A program made the position numbers and the translations under genes. From contig NZ_KB235922.1 of the NCBI RefSeq assembly GCF_000332195.1, positions 3,197,322-3,261,321 of the forward strand: a stretch of 64,000 bases of DNA, in the 5' to 3' direction. The DNA comes from Pleurocapsa sp. PCC 7319 (GTDB lineage Bacteria; Cyanobacteriota; Cyanobacteriia; Cyanobacteriales; Xenococcaceae). How positions within the stretch are numbered: position 1 is the first letter of the stretch; each line of letters opens with the position of its first letter. This document shows, piece by piece, positions 1-8,006 of this stretch. The notes beneath the pieces are model-generated. The model was not told the origin of the DNA, did no database searches, and saw only the letters and a program-made list of their open reading frames with translations.

Positions 1-3000
1 AATAGAGATTGCTCTAAATACTTTTCTAAAATTTCAGCACAGCGATCTATTGCTTGTTTAAATACAGGTTGGGTTTGATAGAGTTGCCTTCCCATACCTT
101 GGTATTGCGAACCCTGCCCAGTAAATAGCCAAGCTATCTTATTTTGCTCAGTTTGATTTATTTGTCTGAAGTTATGGTCTGAAATTTGAGCATCTAACTG
201 TTGTTGTAACTGCTGCCTATCTATACAAACAATTGCCAGTCGATGTTCAAAGTGAACACGCCCTGTATTGGCAGTGAAACAAATATCGTTTAGCTGAATT
301 TCGGTATGTTTAGTTAAATACTCTTGATACCTTGTAATTAAAACTTTTAGGGCAGCCTCAGTTTTAGCAGATAAGGTTAACAATTGCGCTGAAAAAGAAG
401 ATTTTAACTCCTGTTGTCTAACTTCTGCCTGCTGCCTTCTACCTTCTAGAATCACATGAGCATTGGTACCACCAATACCTAAGGAGTTTACTCCTGCCCG
501 AAGAGGTAATTTATCTGATTGCCAAGATTGAAGTTTAGTATTGACGTAAAAAGGAGTTTGCTGGAAGTTAATCTGAGGATTAGCTTGTCGATAATGCAAA
601 CTGGCAGGTATTTTTTGATGATAAACCGATAGGGCAGTTTTAATTAGACCTACAATACCCGATGCTATTTGTAAATGTCCCACATTAGTTTTAACTGAAC
701 CGAGCGCGCAATTGTCCTGTTTATCTGTCAGGTTGAACGCTTGGGTTAAAGCTGCAATTTCAATCGGGTCGCCCAGTTTAGTTCCCGTACCATGAGCTTC
801 TACGTAACTAATCGTTTCTGGATTTACATCAGCTACTGCTAGAGCTTCAGCGATCGCCCTGGCTTGACCATCTACATTGGGAGCCAGGTAGCCCACTTTG
901 CTGCCACCATCGTTATTAACTGCTGAACCTTTAATGACCGCATATATGCGATCGCCATCGTCTACTGCCCGTTCTAAATCTTTGAGTACTACTATCCCTG
1001 CTCCACTACCAAAAATTGTTCCTGTAGCATCTGCATCAAAAGCCCGACAATGACCATCCGCAGCTAAAATCATTCCTTCCTGATACAAATAACCCATCTT
1101 TTGCGGTGTATGAACCGAGACTCCGCCCGCCAAAGCCAAATCGCATTCGCCATTGAGTATGCTTTGACAAGCTAAATGCACTGCTACTAGGGAGGTGGAA
1201 CAAGCTGTTTGTACATTTACGCTAGATCCAGTGAGGTTTAATTTATAGGAAACCCTAGTAGTCAAATAGTCTTTATCGTTAGCTACCGTAGCTTGAAAGC
1301 CTCCCATTGAGCTGAGGTTGACTACCTGTAAGGAGTCTTGCTCATCTAGTAAATAACGATTGGGATAAACATGATTGAGAAGATAAGTATTAATTGCTGC
1401 ACCACCATAGAGGGAGATTTGCCCCTGGTAATTTAAAGGGTTATACCCCGCATCTTCTAAACTTTCCCAAGCACATTCTAAAAATAAACGTTGTTGCGGA
1501 TCGAGTAATCGAGCTTCTTTAGGACTATAACCCCAAAATTCGGCATCAAAATCTTTTATTCGGTCTAAAATCGGGCTGGCATTAACGTAGTTGGGATGAT
1601 CAATTAAGCTTGGTTCAACTCCCGCAGCAGATAATTCTTGTTTATTAAAGAAAGAAATTGACTCAACGCCATTACTAAGATTTGACCAAAACTGCTCTAA
1701 ATTTTCTGCACCAGGAAAGCGACAAGACATTCCCACTATTGCCACTGCGCGATCGCCAATTTGCTTTCGTCGTAACTCTCCTCGCTCTCTACCCTGTTGT
1801 ACTGCCAAGGATTGTTGATTGCTATTAAGATAAGTAGCCAGTGCTTTAATCGTCGGATATTGAAATAAATCTGTAACTGATACCTGAGTTGCTAACTTGG
1901 TAGCAATTTCGTTCAGTATCTGCATTAAGAGCAGGGAATTGCCACCCAGTTCAAATAAATTATCTTCAATACTTACTATTTCTATATTCAGTGTCTGCTG
2001 CCAAATTTGAACTAGTTTTTGTTCAATCTCGTCACGGGGTAAATCCTGATTATCTAATTTGCGATCTTTAAATAATTGAGAAATGCGATCGCAGATAATG
2101 TCGAACTCCCCTGTCTGAAATCTCTGACTTAATTGCTGTCTTTGAATTTTACCGATCGCTGTTTTGGGAATTGTTGCTTGGCTGACAGGTAAAATGTATT
2201 TTGGATTAACTCCAAGTTGAGTAAATACAGTCTTACGTATCTTACTAATTAGCTGAAGTAATTTGACTGAATCTGCTTCAACTGTATGTATAAATACTGC
2301 TATTTGCTCTTGATTGCGACTATCTTTGACACTACAAGCAGCTGTATAAGATACAGTTACCCCTGGAATGGTTTCTACTGCTGCCTCAATTTCATGATTA
2401 TAGTAATTAACCCCATTAATAATAATCACATCTTTTTGACGACCAGTAATAGTTAAGTGACCATCTTTGAGAAAACCTAAATCTCCTGTATTAAACCAAC
2501 CATCATCAGTAAAAATTTCCTGATTCAATTCTGGTTTGCCATAATATCCAGAAAATATCGTCAAACCTTGTACCTGTAGTAATCCTGTTTCTCCTTCCAA
2601 AATCACTTGATTTGTCTCATCTACAATTCGCAGATTAACTCCAGGGATAGGTGCACCAACCTCGACAAAATCTTGATTACTACCCTTGCCGAAGTTATGG
2701 GAATGAGCAATACCAGAACAAGTTTCTGACATACCGTAACCAGGACTAACAGCATTAGCAGATAAACCGTAGGGTGCAAGTAACTCTAAAAAGCCTTTAG
2801 TAGTTTTGCCCACAACTGCTTCTGCTCCATTTCCCATCCAGCGCACAGCAGATAAATCCCAGTTATATTGATTTCCTTTTTCTAACTGTTCATTGACTAA
2901 ACCATAGCCAAAGTTGGGACTCCAAGTAGCTGTGACGCGATATTGACTGATTAAATCAAGCCACTTTAAAGGATCTTGCAGAACTAACTGATTAGAAACC

Positions 3001-3743
3001 TGAATTTGCTGGCAACCGAGATAAACTTCTGTCAGGTGAAACATGACCAAGCTGGCAACATGTTCCAAAGGCATCCAATTTAAAGTGACATCATTTTGGG
3101 ATAAACCGTTAACCCTTGCCATGCCGTAGATGCTGGCTAACAAATTTCTGGTAGATAACATTACTCCTTTTGGCGTTCCCGTACTGCCAGAAGTAAATAA
3201 TAATAGTGCCAAATCGTCTAACTGATTGGAATGATAATGATGATCTGGAGATAAATTGGCAAAACTTTCTAAAGCAACTACTGGCGTTGAAAGTTCGTAA
3301 TTACTGATAGCCTGCCTTAAATCCTGTTCAGTCACAATTAATTTAGGCTGACATAAGTTGCATACTTGCAATAGCTTACTATTGGTAGAATTCTGATTAT
3401 AAACTGAGGCAGTATCCAAAGGCACTGGTACAAAACCCCCTAACCAACAAGCCCAGAGACAGGTTAAAAAATACTTTTGATTAGATAACTGTAATACAAC
3501 CCGCTCTTGAGGTTCTAAACCATGTTGGCGTAAACCGGTGAGAACTTTGGCTGCTGTTACTAATAACTGGGCATAAGACTGTTGAACATTAGTATTGTCT
3601 TGAAGATGGTAAATGATACTTTTTGTTTGACTCGCTGCTTGTTGGAGAAGTTTAGGTAGAGTAGTTTTAAATACAGCGTCAGGCAAGGTATCACCACAGC
3701 TAATTGCCATTCCTGCCAATGACTGCTGCTGAATTTTTTCCAT
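1..3743 (-). CDS. Type I polyketide synthase with adenylating loading domain (partial, C-terminus off the left edge)
   Basis: This is the N-terminal 1247 residues of a modular megasynthase. An adenylation domain comes first (SGSTGTPKG near residue 185, GYGMSETC near 338). An acyl carrier domain follows (GGNS, phosphopantetheine Ser near 602). A ketosynthase is next, with active-site TACSTS (Cys near 846) and the histidines of EAHGTGT and NVGHLQ. The acyltransferase begins at GQGSQYQGMG near 1210. The adenylation domain resembles the loading domains of McyG/AerA-type and fatty-acyl-AMP-ligase-type PKSs, so the enzyme probably activates a carboxylic acid starter and extends it with malonyl units. 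The KS triad is intact. The product is unknown because the rest lies outside the window. The start at 3743 is the first ATG that gives the complete adenylation N-terminus. Confidence 0.93.
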   Translation of the reverse strand, partial: MEKIQQQSLAGMAISCGDTLPDAVFKTTLPKLLQQAASQTKSIIYHLQDNTNVQQSYAQLLVTAAKVLTGLRQHGLEPQERVVLQLSNQKYFLTCLWACWLGGFVPVPLDTASVYNQNSTNSKLLQVCNLCQPKLIVTEQDLRQAISNYELSTPVVALESFANLSPDHHYHSNQLDDLALLLFTSGSTGTPKGVMLSTRNLLASIYGMARVNGLSQNDVTLNWMPLEHVASLVMFHLTEVYLGCQQIQVSNQLVLQDPLKWLDLISQYRVTATWSPNFGYGLVNEQLEKGNQYNWDLSAVRWMGNGAEAVVGKTTKGFLELLAPYGLSANAVSPGYGMSETCSGIAHSHNFGKGSNQDFVEVGAPIPGVNLRIVDETNQVILEGETGLLQVQGLTIFSGYYGKPELNQEIFTDDGWFNTGDLGFLKDGHLTITGRQKDVIIINGVNYYNHEIEAAVETIPGVTVSYTAACSVKDSRNQEQIAVFIHTVEADSVKLLQLISKIRKTVFTQLGVNPKYILPVSQATIPKTAIGKIQRQQLSQRFQTGEFDIICDRISQLFKDRKLDNQDLPRDEIEQKLVQIWQQTLNIEIVSIEDNLFELGGNSLLLMQILNEIATKLATQVSVTDLFQYPTIKALATYLNSNQQSLAVQQGRERGELRRKQIGDRAVAIVGMSCRFPGAENLEQFWSNLSNGVESISFFNKQELSAAGVEPSLIDHPNYVNASPILDRIKDFDAEFWGYSPKEARLLDPQQRLFLECAWESLEDAGYNPLNYQGQISLYGGAAINTYLLNHVYPNRYLLDEQDSLQVVNLSSMGGFQATVANDKDYLTTRVSYKLNLTGSSVNVQTACSTSLVAVHLACQSILNGECDLALAGGVSVHTPQKMGYLYQEGMILAADGHCRAFDADATGTIFGSGAGIVVLKDLERAVDDGDRIYAVIKGSAVNNDGGSKVGYLAPNVDGQARAIAEALAVADVNPETISYVEAHGTGTKLGDPIEIAALTQAFNLTDKQDNCALGSVKTNVGHLQIASGIVGLIKTALSVYHQKIPASLHYRQANPQINFQQTPFYVNTKLQSWQSDKLPLRAGVNSLGIGGTNAHVILEGRRQQAEVRQQELKSSFSAQLLTLSAKTEAALKVLITRYQEYLTKHTEIQLNDICFTANTGRVHFEHRLAIVCIDRQQLQQQLDAQISDHNFRQINQTEQNKIAWLFTGQGSQYQGMGRQLYQTQPVFKQAIDRCAEILEKYLEQSL

Positions 3744-4065
3744 TGTCTACTCACCTCACACCTTTATCAGAATATTGCTTCTTGTAATTTTATTTGATTG
3801 TTATTTTATTTACAGCCAAAATAAATCTTAACTGTGTGTATGACCGGGTGCAATCCACGTTTGAAGCTAACTCATACCTAGAAGTAATTGGGCTCCGCCC
3901 ACCGCCGGAGGCGATTGGACTCCGTCCAGGCTCCGCGATCGCCTGGAGATATTTGTAACTATAGATACTATTAGTTAGGAAAAGACGCGACCATTTGGTT
4001 CTTGCTTAGAGACCATAACTGATAGCTAGTTGAAAATTAAAATAAATTAGTTTAGAACAATAATA
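3744..4065. other. Intergenic region with a palindromic dispersed repeat
   Basis: This gap holds the promoters of the divergent PKS and DUF6262-like genes. At about 3888-3945 there is a GC-richer block with overlapping inverted repeats (GCTCCGCC/GGCGGAGC-like arms) ending in GCGATCGCCTGG. It looks like one of the small dispersed repeats scattered through this window. No further gene is seen. Confidence 0.4.
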
Positions 4066-4653
4066 ATGATGTCAGATAAGAGAATAGAAGCTTTAAAATC
4101 AGCAGCCGAACAGAAAAAGAATGATGCTTTAAAGAAAACAGAAAAGGCTATTCAAACACTTGTTCAGAAAAATCACAAAATTACTATTCGTTCTGTAGCA
4201 AGAGAAGCTGGAGTTTCTACTAGCTACATTTACAAGTATCCAGAGCTTGCATATCGAATTCAAACTCTTAGAGAACAGCAGAAGTATAACCTTGTTAAAC
4301 CTCAAACACCTACTACTAAGTCACATCAGATAATTGCTACTCAGCTACGTAACCGAAACAAAATAATTGAACAAGAAAAAGCAGAGCTAAAAAAAGAGAT
4401 AAAGGTCCTAGCTACAAATGTTTATAAAATGTCACAAAGCGAAAATTCAGTTGAACACCTCAAAGCTCAAAATATTGAACTGTTAAATGAAAACAAGAAG
4501 CTAAAGAAACAACTAAAACATTTTGAAAACGAGATTTGTGACTTACGAGAATTTATCCTTAGACAAGGATATAAGAGTAAATTTGACAATCAAAATGAAA
4601 ATAATAATCTTAAAGTTATAAAGTTAATTTCAGACGATAAAAAGCTTTGTTAG
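4066..4653 (+). CDS. DUF6262-like (TnpC-type) helix-turn-helix and coiled-coil protein
   Basis: The protein has 195 residues. The N-terminal half (about residues 5-75) has a basic helix and a helix-turn-helix-like segment (ITIRSVAREAGVSTSYIYKYPEL). Residues 90-160 form a long Lys/Glu-rich coiled coil. This layout matches DUF6262/TnpC accessory proteins, which usually accompany paired tyrosine recombinases of Tn554-like elements. No recombinase gene is adjacent, so it may be an orphan of a lost element. Either the first or second Met could be the start. Its function is not demonstrated here. Confidence 0.6.
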   Translation: MMSDKRIEALKSAAEQKKNDALKKTEKAIQTLVQKNHKITIRSVAREAGVSTSYIYKYPELAYRIQTLREQQKYNLVKPQTPTTKSHQIIATQLRNRNKIIEQEKAELKKEIKVLATNVYKMSQSENSVEHLKAQNIELLNENKKLKKQLKHFENEICDLREFILRQGYKSKFDNQNENNNLKVIKLISDDKKLC

Positions 4654-4677
4654 ATATTTAAAAACTGATAGCTAATA

Positions 4678-4749
4678 GCTGATGAGGCGATCGCACAAGA
4701 GTTTGATGTGAGTACAACTACAGTTAAATATCATCTTGATAAGAAATGA
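4678..4749 (+). pseudogene. Helix-turn-helix fragment
   Basis: A short open stretch ends at TGA 4747-4749 and reads as a winged-helix-like end (AIAQEFDVSTTTVKYHLDKK). It has no start codon and no upstream domain, so it looks like the tail of a lost regulator. It could also be chance. Confidence 0.3.
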
Positions 4750-4800
4750 GTAAGCTCTTGGCAATTCAAGGAAAAATGAAGATGCTAGATTCTTTTTGCG

Positions 4801-5128
4801 GATACGCCTAAATTTGCATTCAGGACATTAGATCAAAATCCAATTGTGATTGATTATTTAGTTAGCGATCGCATTATCCGAAAATCATACCTTTATCAGT
4901 GTGAGCGAGAAAACCGCATCTTCAGCGCAGCAAGGTGCGGATGAAAGCCCTAAAGGATTAGCTTTGCGTCACGAAGCTTCACCCTTTAGGGTGCAAACCT
5001 GCTGTCTAACGGTGATTCGCCGAACCAAGAATCCCCAACTTTATCCGAAGGTGTATCCTTTAGGACAAGCGACGTTAGGAGCTAAGTTGTGGGAGTGTCA
5101 ATTATCAACGTATCAATTTCTAGGTTGA
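4801..5128 (+). pseudogene. Decayed gene carrying a palindromic repeat insertion
   Basis: A protein-like reading (DTPKFAFRTLDQNP..., then IRKSYLYQCERENR) runs to about 4920. It is followed by a hairpin repeat and then, in another frame, by a second protein-like stretch (VIRRTKNPQLYPKVYPLGQA) ending at 5128. The two parts read as one older gene interrupted by the repeat at 4948-4991. I do not recognise the family. The 75-codon open frame starting at 4901 includes the repeat and is probably not a real protein. Confidence 0.4.
4948..4991. repeat. Palindromic small dispersed repeat (CCCTAAAGG family)
   Basis: The arms CCCTAAAGG and CCTTTAGGG enclose a core containing TTAGCTTTGCG and CGAAGCTT. 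Related copies lie at 13031-13061 (inside the IS630 transposase) and about 40473-40497. Confidence 0.6.
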
Positions 5129-5142
5129 CGATCGCTTTTTTC

Positions 5143-5469
5143 TCAAAGCTTTAAGTTCTTGTAATTGTCGTTTGTTTTATTGGAATCAATATTCCGCACC
5201 AGATTTCTATGACTAGCACAGTCACAACCGTAAAGCTCAATTGCCATATCTCCTTCTCGGTCGATTTTAGCGGCGGTTTCAGCATCATAAGCACTACAAC
5301 CACAGCCCACAAAAGGATAGTCTGTCTCACTTTCAGGAATTTCAGCCATTTGACTATCTAATTCAGGAGCAGTAAAAACATACTCTTTAGCACTAACAGA
5401 ATTAGTCCCTAATAGAGAGAATACTATTGAACCAGAACAACCTAAAGTAGTCAGTAATTTCTTATTCAT
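5143..5469 (-). CDS. Small secreted cysteine-motif protein (GCDC family, copy A)
   Basis: The protein has 108 residues. The first 27 are a signal peptide-like segment ending NSVSA. The mature part carries GCGCSAYDAETAAKID and, about 20 residues later, AIELYGCDCASHRNLVRN. The second motif recurs in the protein at 9829-10218 (AVEIFGCDCIASINCLRRL), so the two are distant paralogs. Closely spaced Cys, Asp and His suggest a periplasmic or lumenal metal-binding protein, but no known family is recognised. No Zur-like box is visible upstream, unlike the other copy. Confidence 0.65.
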   Translation of the reverse strand: MNKKLLTTLGCSGSIVFSLLGTNSVSAKEYVFTAPELDSQMAEIPESETDYPFVGCGCSAYDAETAAKIDREGDMAIELYGCDCASHRNLVRNIDSNKTNDNYKNLKL

Positions 5470-5637
5470 TAATTTCCTCTGGAAAAATTAAAAGTCAATT
5501 ATATCTTGCTAAAAATTAATTTTTAAATAACTAACTGGCGATCGCACGTTAAGATAAAAATGAAAGATGATGATAACTACGGTATCTAGAAAAAGAGATG
5601 AGTTCAGACCCATCTCTGATAGTGACACGCAAATCAA

Positions 5638-6339
5638 TTAACGCAACGCAGGGTTGTGGCGAATTAAACTCATGAACTCCTGACGGGTTTTTGCATCATT
5701 AGCAAATACACCTCTAACCGCACTAGTGGAAGTCCAAGAACCAGGTTTTTGTACTCCCCGCATTACCATACACATATGGCTTGCTTCGACTACTACTGCA
5801 ACCCCTTTTGGTTGTAATAATCCTTGGAGTGCATCGGCGATTTGGGCGGTTAATCTTTCCTGCACCTGCAAACGTCGTCCGTACATTTCACAAATACGAG
5901 CAATCTTTGACAGTCCGATTACTTTACCATCGGGAATATAAGCTACATGAGCGCGACCTAAAATGGGCAAAATATGGTGTTCGCAGGAGCTAAACAGATC
6001 GATATCTCTAACCAAGACCATTTCATCAGTATTTTCGTGAAATACTGCCCCATTGAGCAATTCGTCTAAAGATTGATGATAGCCAGAAGTCAGAAATTTT
6101 AAGGCTTTGACCACTCTTTTGGGGGTATCTTTCAAGCCTTCGCGGTCTGGATCTTCTCCCAATCCTAAGAGTAAAGTCCGTACTGCTTGGCGCATCTCCT
6201 CTTCTGATACAGGAGGAGGACACGTCATTTGAGGTTCCCTCAAATGCGTGAGATGTCCGTGCTGTTGCGTAGTATTTAGTTTGGGTAATTTAGTATCGAT
6301 TTTGTCCAATTGATTTGGTTCGGACTTAGCTAAGGTCAT
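5638..6339 (-). CDS. folE: GTP cyclohydrolase I (type IA, zinc-dependent)
   Basis: FolE converts GTP to 7,8-dihydroneopterin triphosphate, the first step of tetrahydrofolate and pterin synthesis. The zinc ligands of the canonical enzyme are present: Cys and His of FSSCEHH, and Cys of SHMCMVMRG. The catalytic-core sequences [11 protein letters not shown] and QERLTAQIA are also there. An upstream in-frame ATG at 6390 would overlap the preceding gene and add a hydrophobic stretch foreign to the family, so ATG 6339 is preferred (233 aa). It lies 19 nt downstream of a COG0523 GTPase gene. In Bacillus the COG0523 protein ZagA supports FolE during zinc limitation, and the gene pairing here fits that role. 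Confidence 0.95.
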   Translation of the reverse strand: MTLAKSEPNQLDKIDTKLPKLNTTQQHGHLTHLREPQMTCPPPVSEEEMRQAVRTLLLGLGEDPDREGLKDTPKRVVKALKFLTSGYHQSLDELLNGAVFHENTDEMVLVRDIDLFSSCEHHILPILGRAHVAYIPDGKVIGLSKIARICEMYGRRLQVQERLTAQIADALQGLLQPKGVAVVVEASHMCMVMRGVQKPGSWTSTSAVRGVFANDAKTRQEFMSLIRHNPALR

Positions 6340-6358
6340 AAATTTGAATAAGATGAAA

Positions 6359-7330
6359 TTAAACAGTAACGGAAGTAGCCAAGCAGTCATTTAACTGTTG
6401 GCGGAGTTTATCGGTATCTAAATGACGACCGATAAAGACTAACTGGTTAACAGGAGGAGTAGACCAAGGTTCGGACTTAATATCGTTGCGCTGTCCGCAG
6501 AGTTGGAAGATGTGACGTAATTGACTTCCTGCAAACCAAACAATTCCTTTAGCACGAAATACTTCGAGGGGAAGTCCTTCGTTTAAAAACTTTTGAAATT
6601 TATAGACATCAAAGGGTTGATCGCTCTTGAAGGACAGGGACACAAAACCATCGGCTTCTAGATGATGGGAATGATAGTGATGATGTTCGCGATGTTTTGC
6701 TTCAGGCAAACTATCTGTCTGAGTTAATCCTACATCTAAGATTAAAGGTAGGGGGACTTGAGCGTATTGGGTATGAATAATTCTGGGATTATTTTTAACC
6801 GAAGCAATATAGGTTTCTAATGCGGTTAATTGTTCTCTATCTACTAAATCGGTTTTATTCAACAAAAGAATATCCCCATAGGCAATCTGCTTATACGCCA
6901 CCTCACTCTCAAAATGTTCTGGGGTAAAGGTTTCTGCATCAACTAAGGTGATAACCGAGTCTAAGCGCGTAAAATCCCGAAAATCCGAACCAACAAAAGT
7001 CAAAATAATCGGCAAAGGGTCGGCTACACCAGTAGTTTCAATAATCAAACGCTCTACTTTTGATTCCCTAGCCAAGATTCGCGTTACTGCTTCTACCAAG
7101 CCTTCATTAATGGTGCAGCAAATACAACCGTTGCTCAATTCCACCATGTCATCGTCATAAGCTACCAAAAGTTGAGAGTCGATATTGATATCGCCAAACT
7201 CGTTAACTAATACTGCAACCTTTTGATTCAGTTCGTTTTGCAGGATTTGATTGAGTAAAGTGGTTTTCCCGCTACCGAGAAAGCCCGTAATTATAGTGAC
7301 TGGTAATCCTTGCTGGGAGATCTCTGACAT
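6359..7330 (-). CDS. COG0523 (CobW/ZNG1-type) GTPase, putative zinc metallochaperone
   Basis: The protein has 323 residues. It shows Walker [16 protein letters not shown], the metal-binding switch motif CICC ([12 protein letters not shown]), ETTGVADP, the NKTD guanine motif, and a C-terminal CobW_C domain ending in VFIGRHLD. A His-rich loop (EHHHYHSHH) precedes the C-terminal domain and is typical of the zinc-handling members. It is the first gene of an operon with folE and probably supplies zinc to FolE in the cytosol. An ATG at 7345 is also possible; 7330 was chosen because it gives the usual short leader before the P-loop. A Zur-box-like site lies 41 nt upstream. Confidence 0.93.
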   Translation of the reverse strand: MSEISQQGLPVTIITGFLGSGKTTLLNQILQNELNQKVAVLVNEFGDINIDSQLLVAYDDDMVELSNGCICCTINEGLVEAVTRILARESKVERLIIETTGVADPLPIILTFVGSDFRDFTRLDSVITLVDAETFTPEHFESEVAYKQIAYGDILLLNKTDLVDREQLTALETYIASVKNNPRIIHTQYAQVPLPLILDVGLTQTDSLPEAKHREHHHYHSHHLEADGFVSLSFKSDQPFDVYKFQKFLNEGLPLEVFRAKGIVWFAGSQLRHIFQLCGQRNDIKSEPWSTPPVNQLVFIGRHLDTDKLRQQLNDCLATSVTV

Positions 7331-7370
7331 AGTGAAGAGAAGCAATTTGGTTTACAAATATTCATTATAA

Positions 7371-7385
7371 CGATAATCGTTCTCA
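7371..7385. promoter_or_regulatory. Zur-box-like palindrome upstream of the COG0523-folE operon
   Basis: CGATAATCGTTCTCA matches the 7-1-7 pattern TGATAAT-N-ATTATCA at 11 of the 14 specified positions. It is the weaker of two boxes in the 155-nt divergent region between the COG0523-folE operon and the broken COG0523 gene. Confidence 0.55.
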
Positions 7386-7446
7386 AAAGTCTATTAGGGG
7401 AATATTTTATTCTCCATCTGGTCAGCTCAAAAAGTCGAAGCTGTTA

Positions 7447-7461
7447 TGATAATCGTTATCA
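7447..7461. promoter_or_regulatory. Zur box upstream of the broken COG0523 gene
   Basis: TGATAATCGTTATCA matches the 7-1-7 consensus at 13 of 14 specified positions. It lies 24 nt before the ATG at 7486, overlapping the expected core promoter. It may also serve the divergent operon. Confidence 0.75.
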
Positions 7462-7485
7462 CATATACTCATCATCGATTAGTTA

Positions 7486-7931
7486 ATGGATACATCGATA
7501 CAAGGCATCCCCGTTAGCATCATTACAGGATTCTTGGGTAGCGGAAAAACTACTCTACTCAACCATATTTTGACTCAACAGCAAGGATTGAAAACGGCGG
7601 TTCTAGTCAATGAGTTTGGCGAAATTGGTATTGACAACGAATTGATTATAAAGAGCGATGATGACATCGTAGAGCTAAATAATGGCTGTATTTGCTGCAC
7701 CATCAATGATGACTTAGTTAAAACCGTCCATAAAATTTTAGAGCGCAAAGAAAAACTAGATTATTTGATTGTAGAGACTACAGGAGTAGCCGATCCCGTA
7801 CCAGTAGTGGAAAGCGTTTTGGTATTGAAGATGATGAATGGAAAGCTACGCCCAAAAATCAATTAGTTTTTATCGGACAGAATTTAGAACCAGAGGAATT
7901 AAAAGAATTACTAGAAGGTTGTGTTGCTTAA
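7486..7931 (+). pseudogene. COG0523 GTPase with a large internal deletion and frame change
   Basis: The open frame from 7486 gives an intact N-terminus: [37 protein letters not shown]. Just after ADP the sequence jumps, in a different frame (from about 7809), to a C-terminal tail (EDDEWKATPKNQLVFIGQNL, then EELKELLEGC) ending at TAA 7929-7931. About 180 residues, including the NKxD motif and most of the CobW_C domain, are missing. The 126-residue frame 0 product ends at 7866 with 19 foreign residues. It keeps a Zur box, so transcription may continue although a working GTPase cannot be made. Confidence 0.85.
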
Positions 7932-8006
7932 AACAATACTGCTTTCATTATTAAGGCGATCGCTTTTGAGTAATTCCCACATATAGAAAAAAATTGACAT
8001 TTTGTT

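Noticed and set aside
4901-5128. 75-codon open frame as a real gene
   Set aside because: It consists of a translated hairpin repeat joined to the tail of a decayed gene.
5638-6339. Zinc-independent FolE2
   Set aside because: The Cys and His ligands and the sequence are those of type IA, not of FolE2.
6340-6390. N-terminal extension of FolE from ATG 6390
   Set aside because: It overlaps the COG0523 coding end and adds a hydrophobic stretch not found in the family; ATG 6339 fits better.
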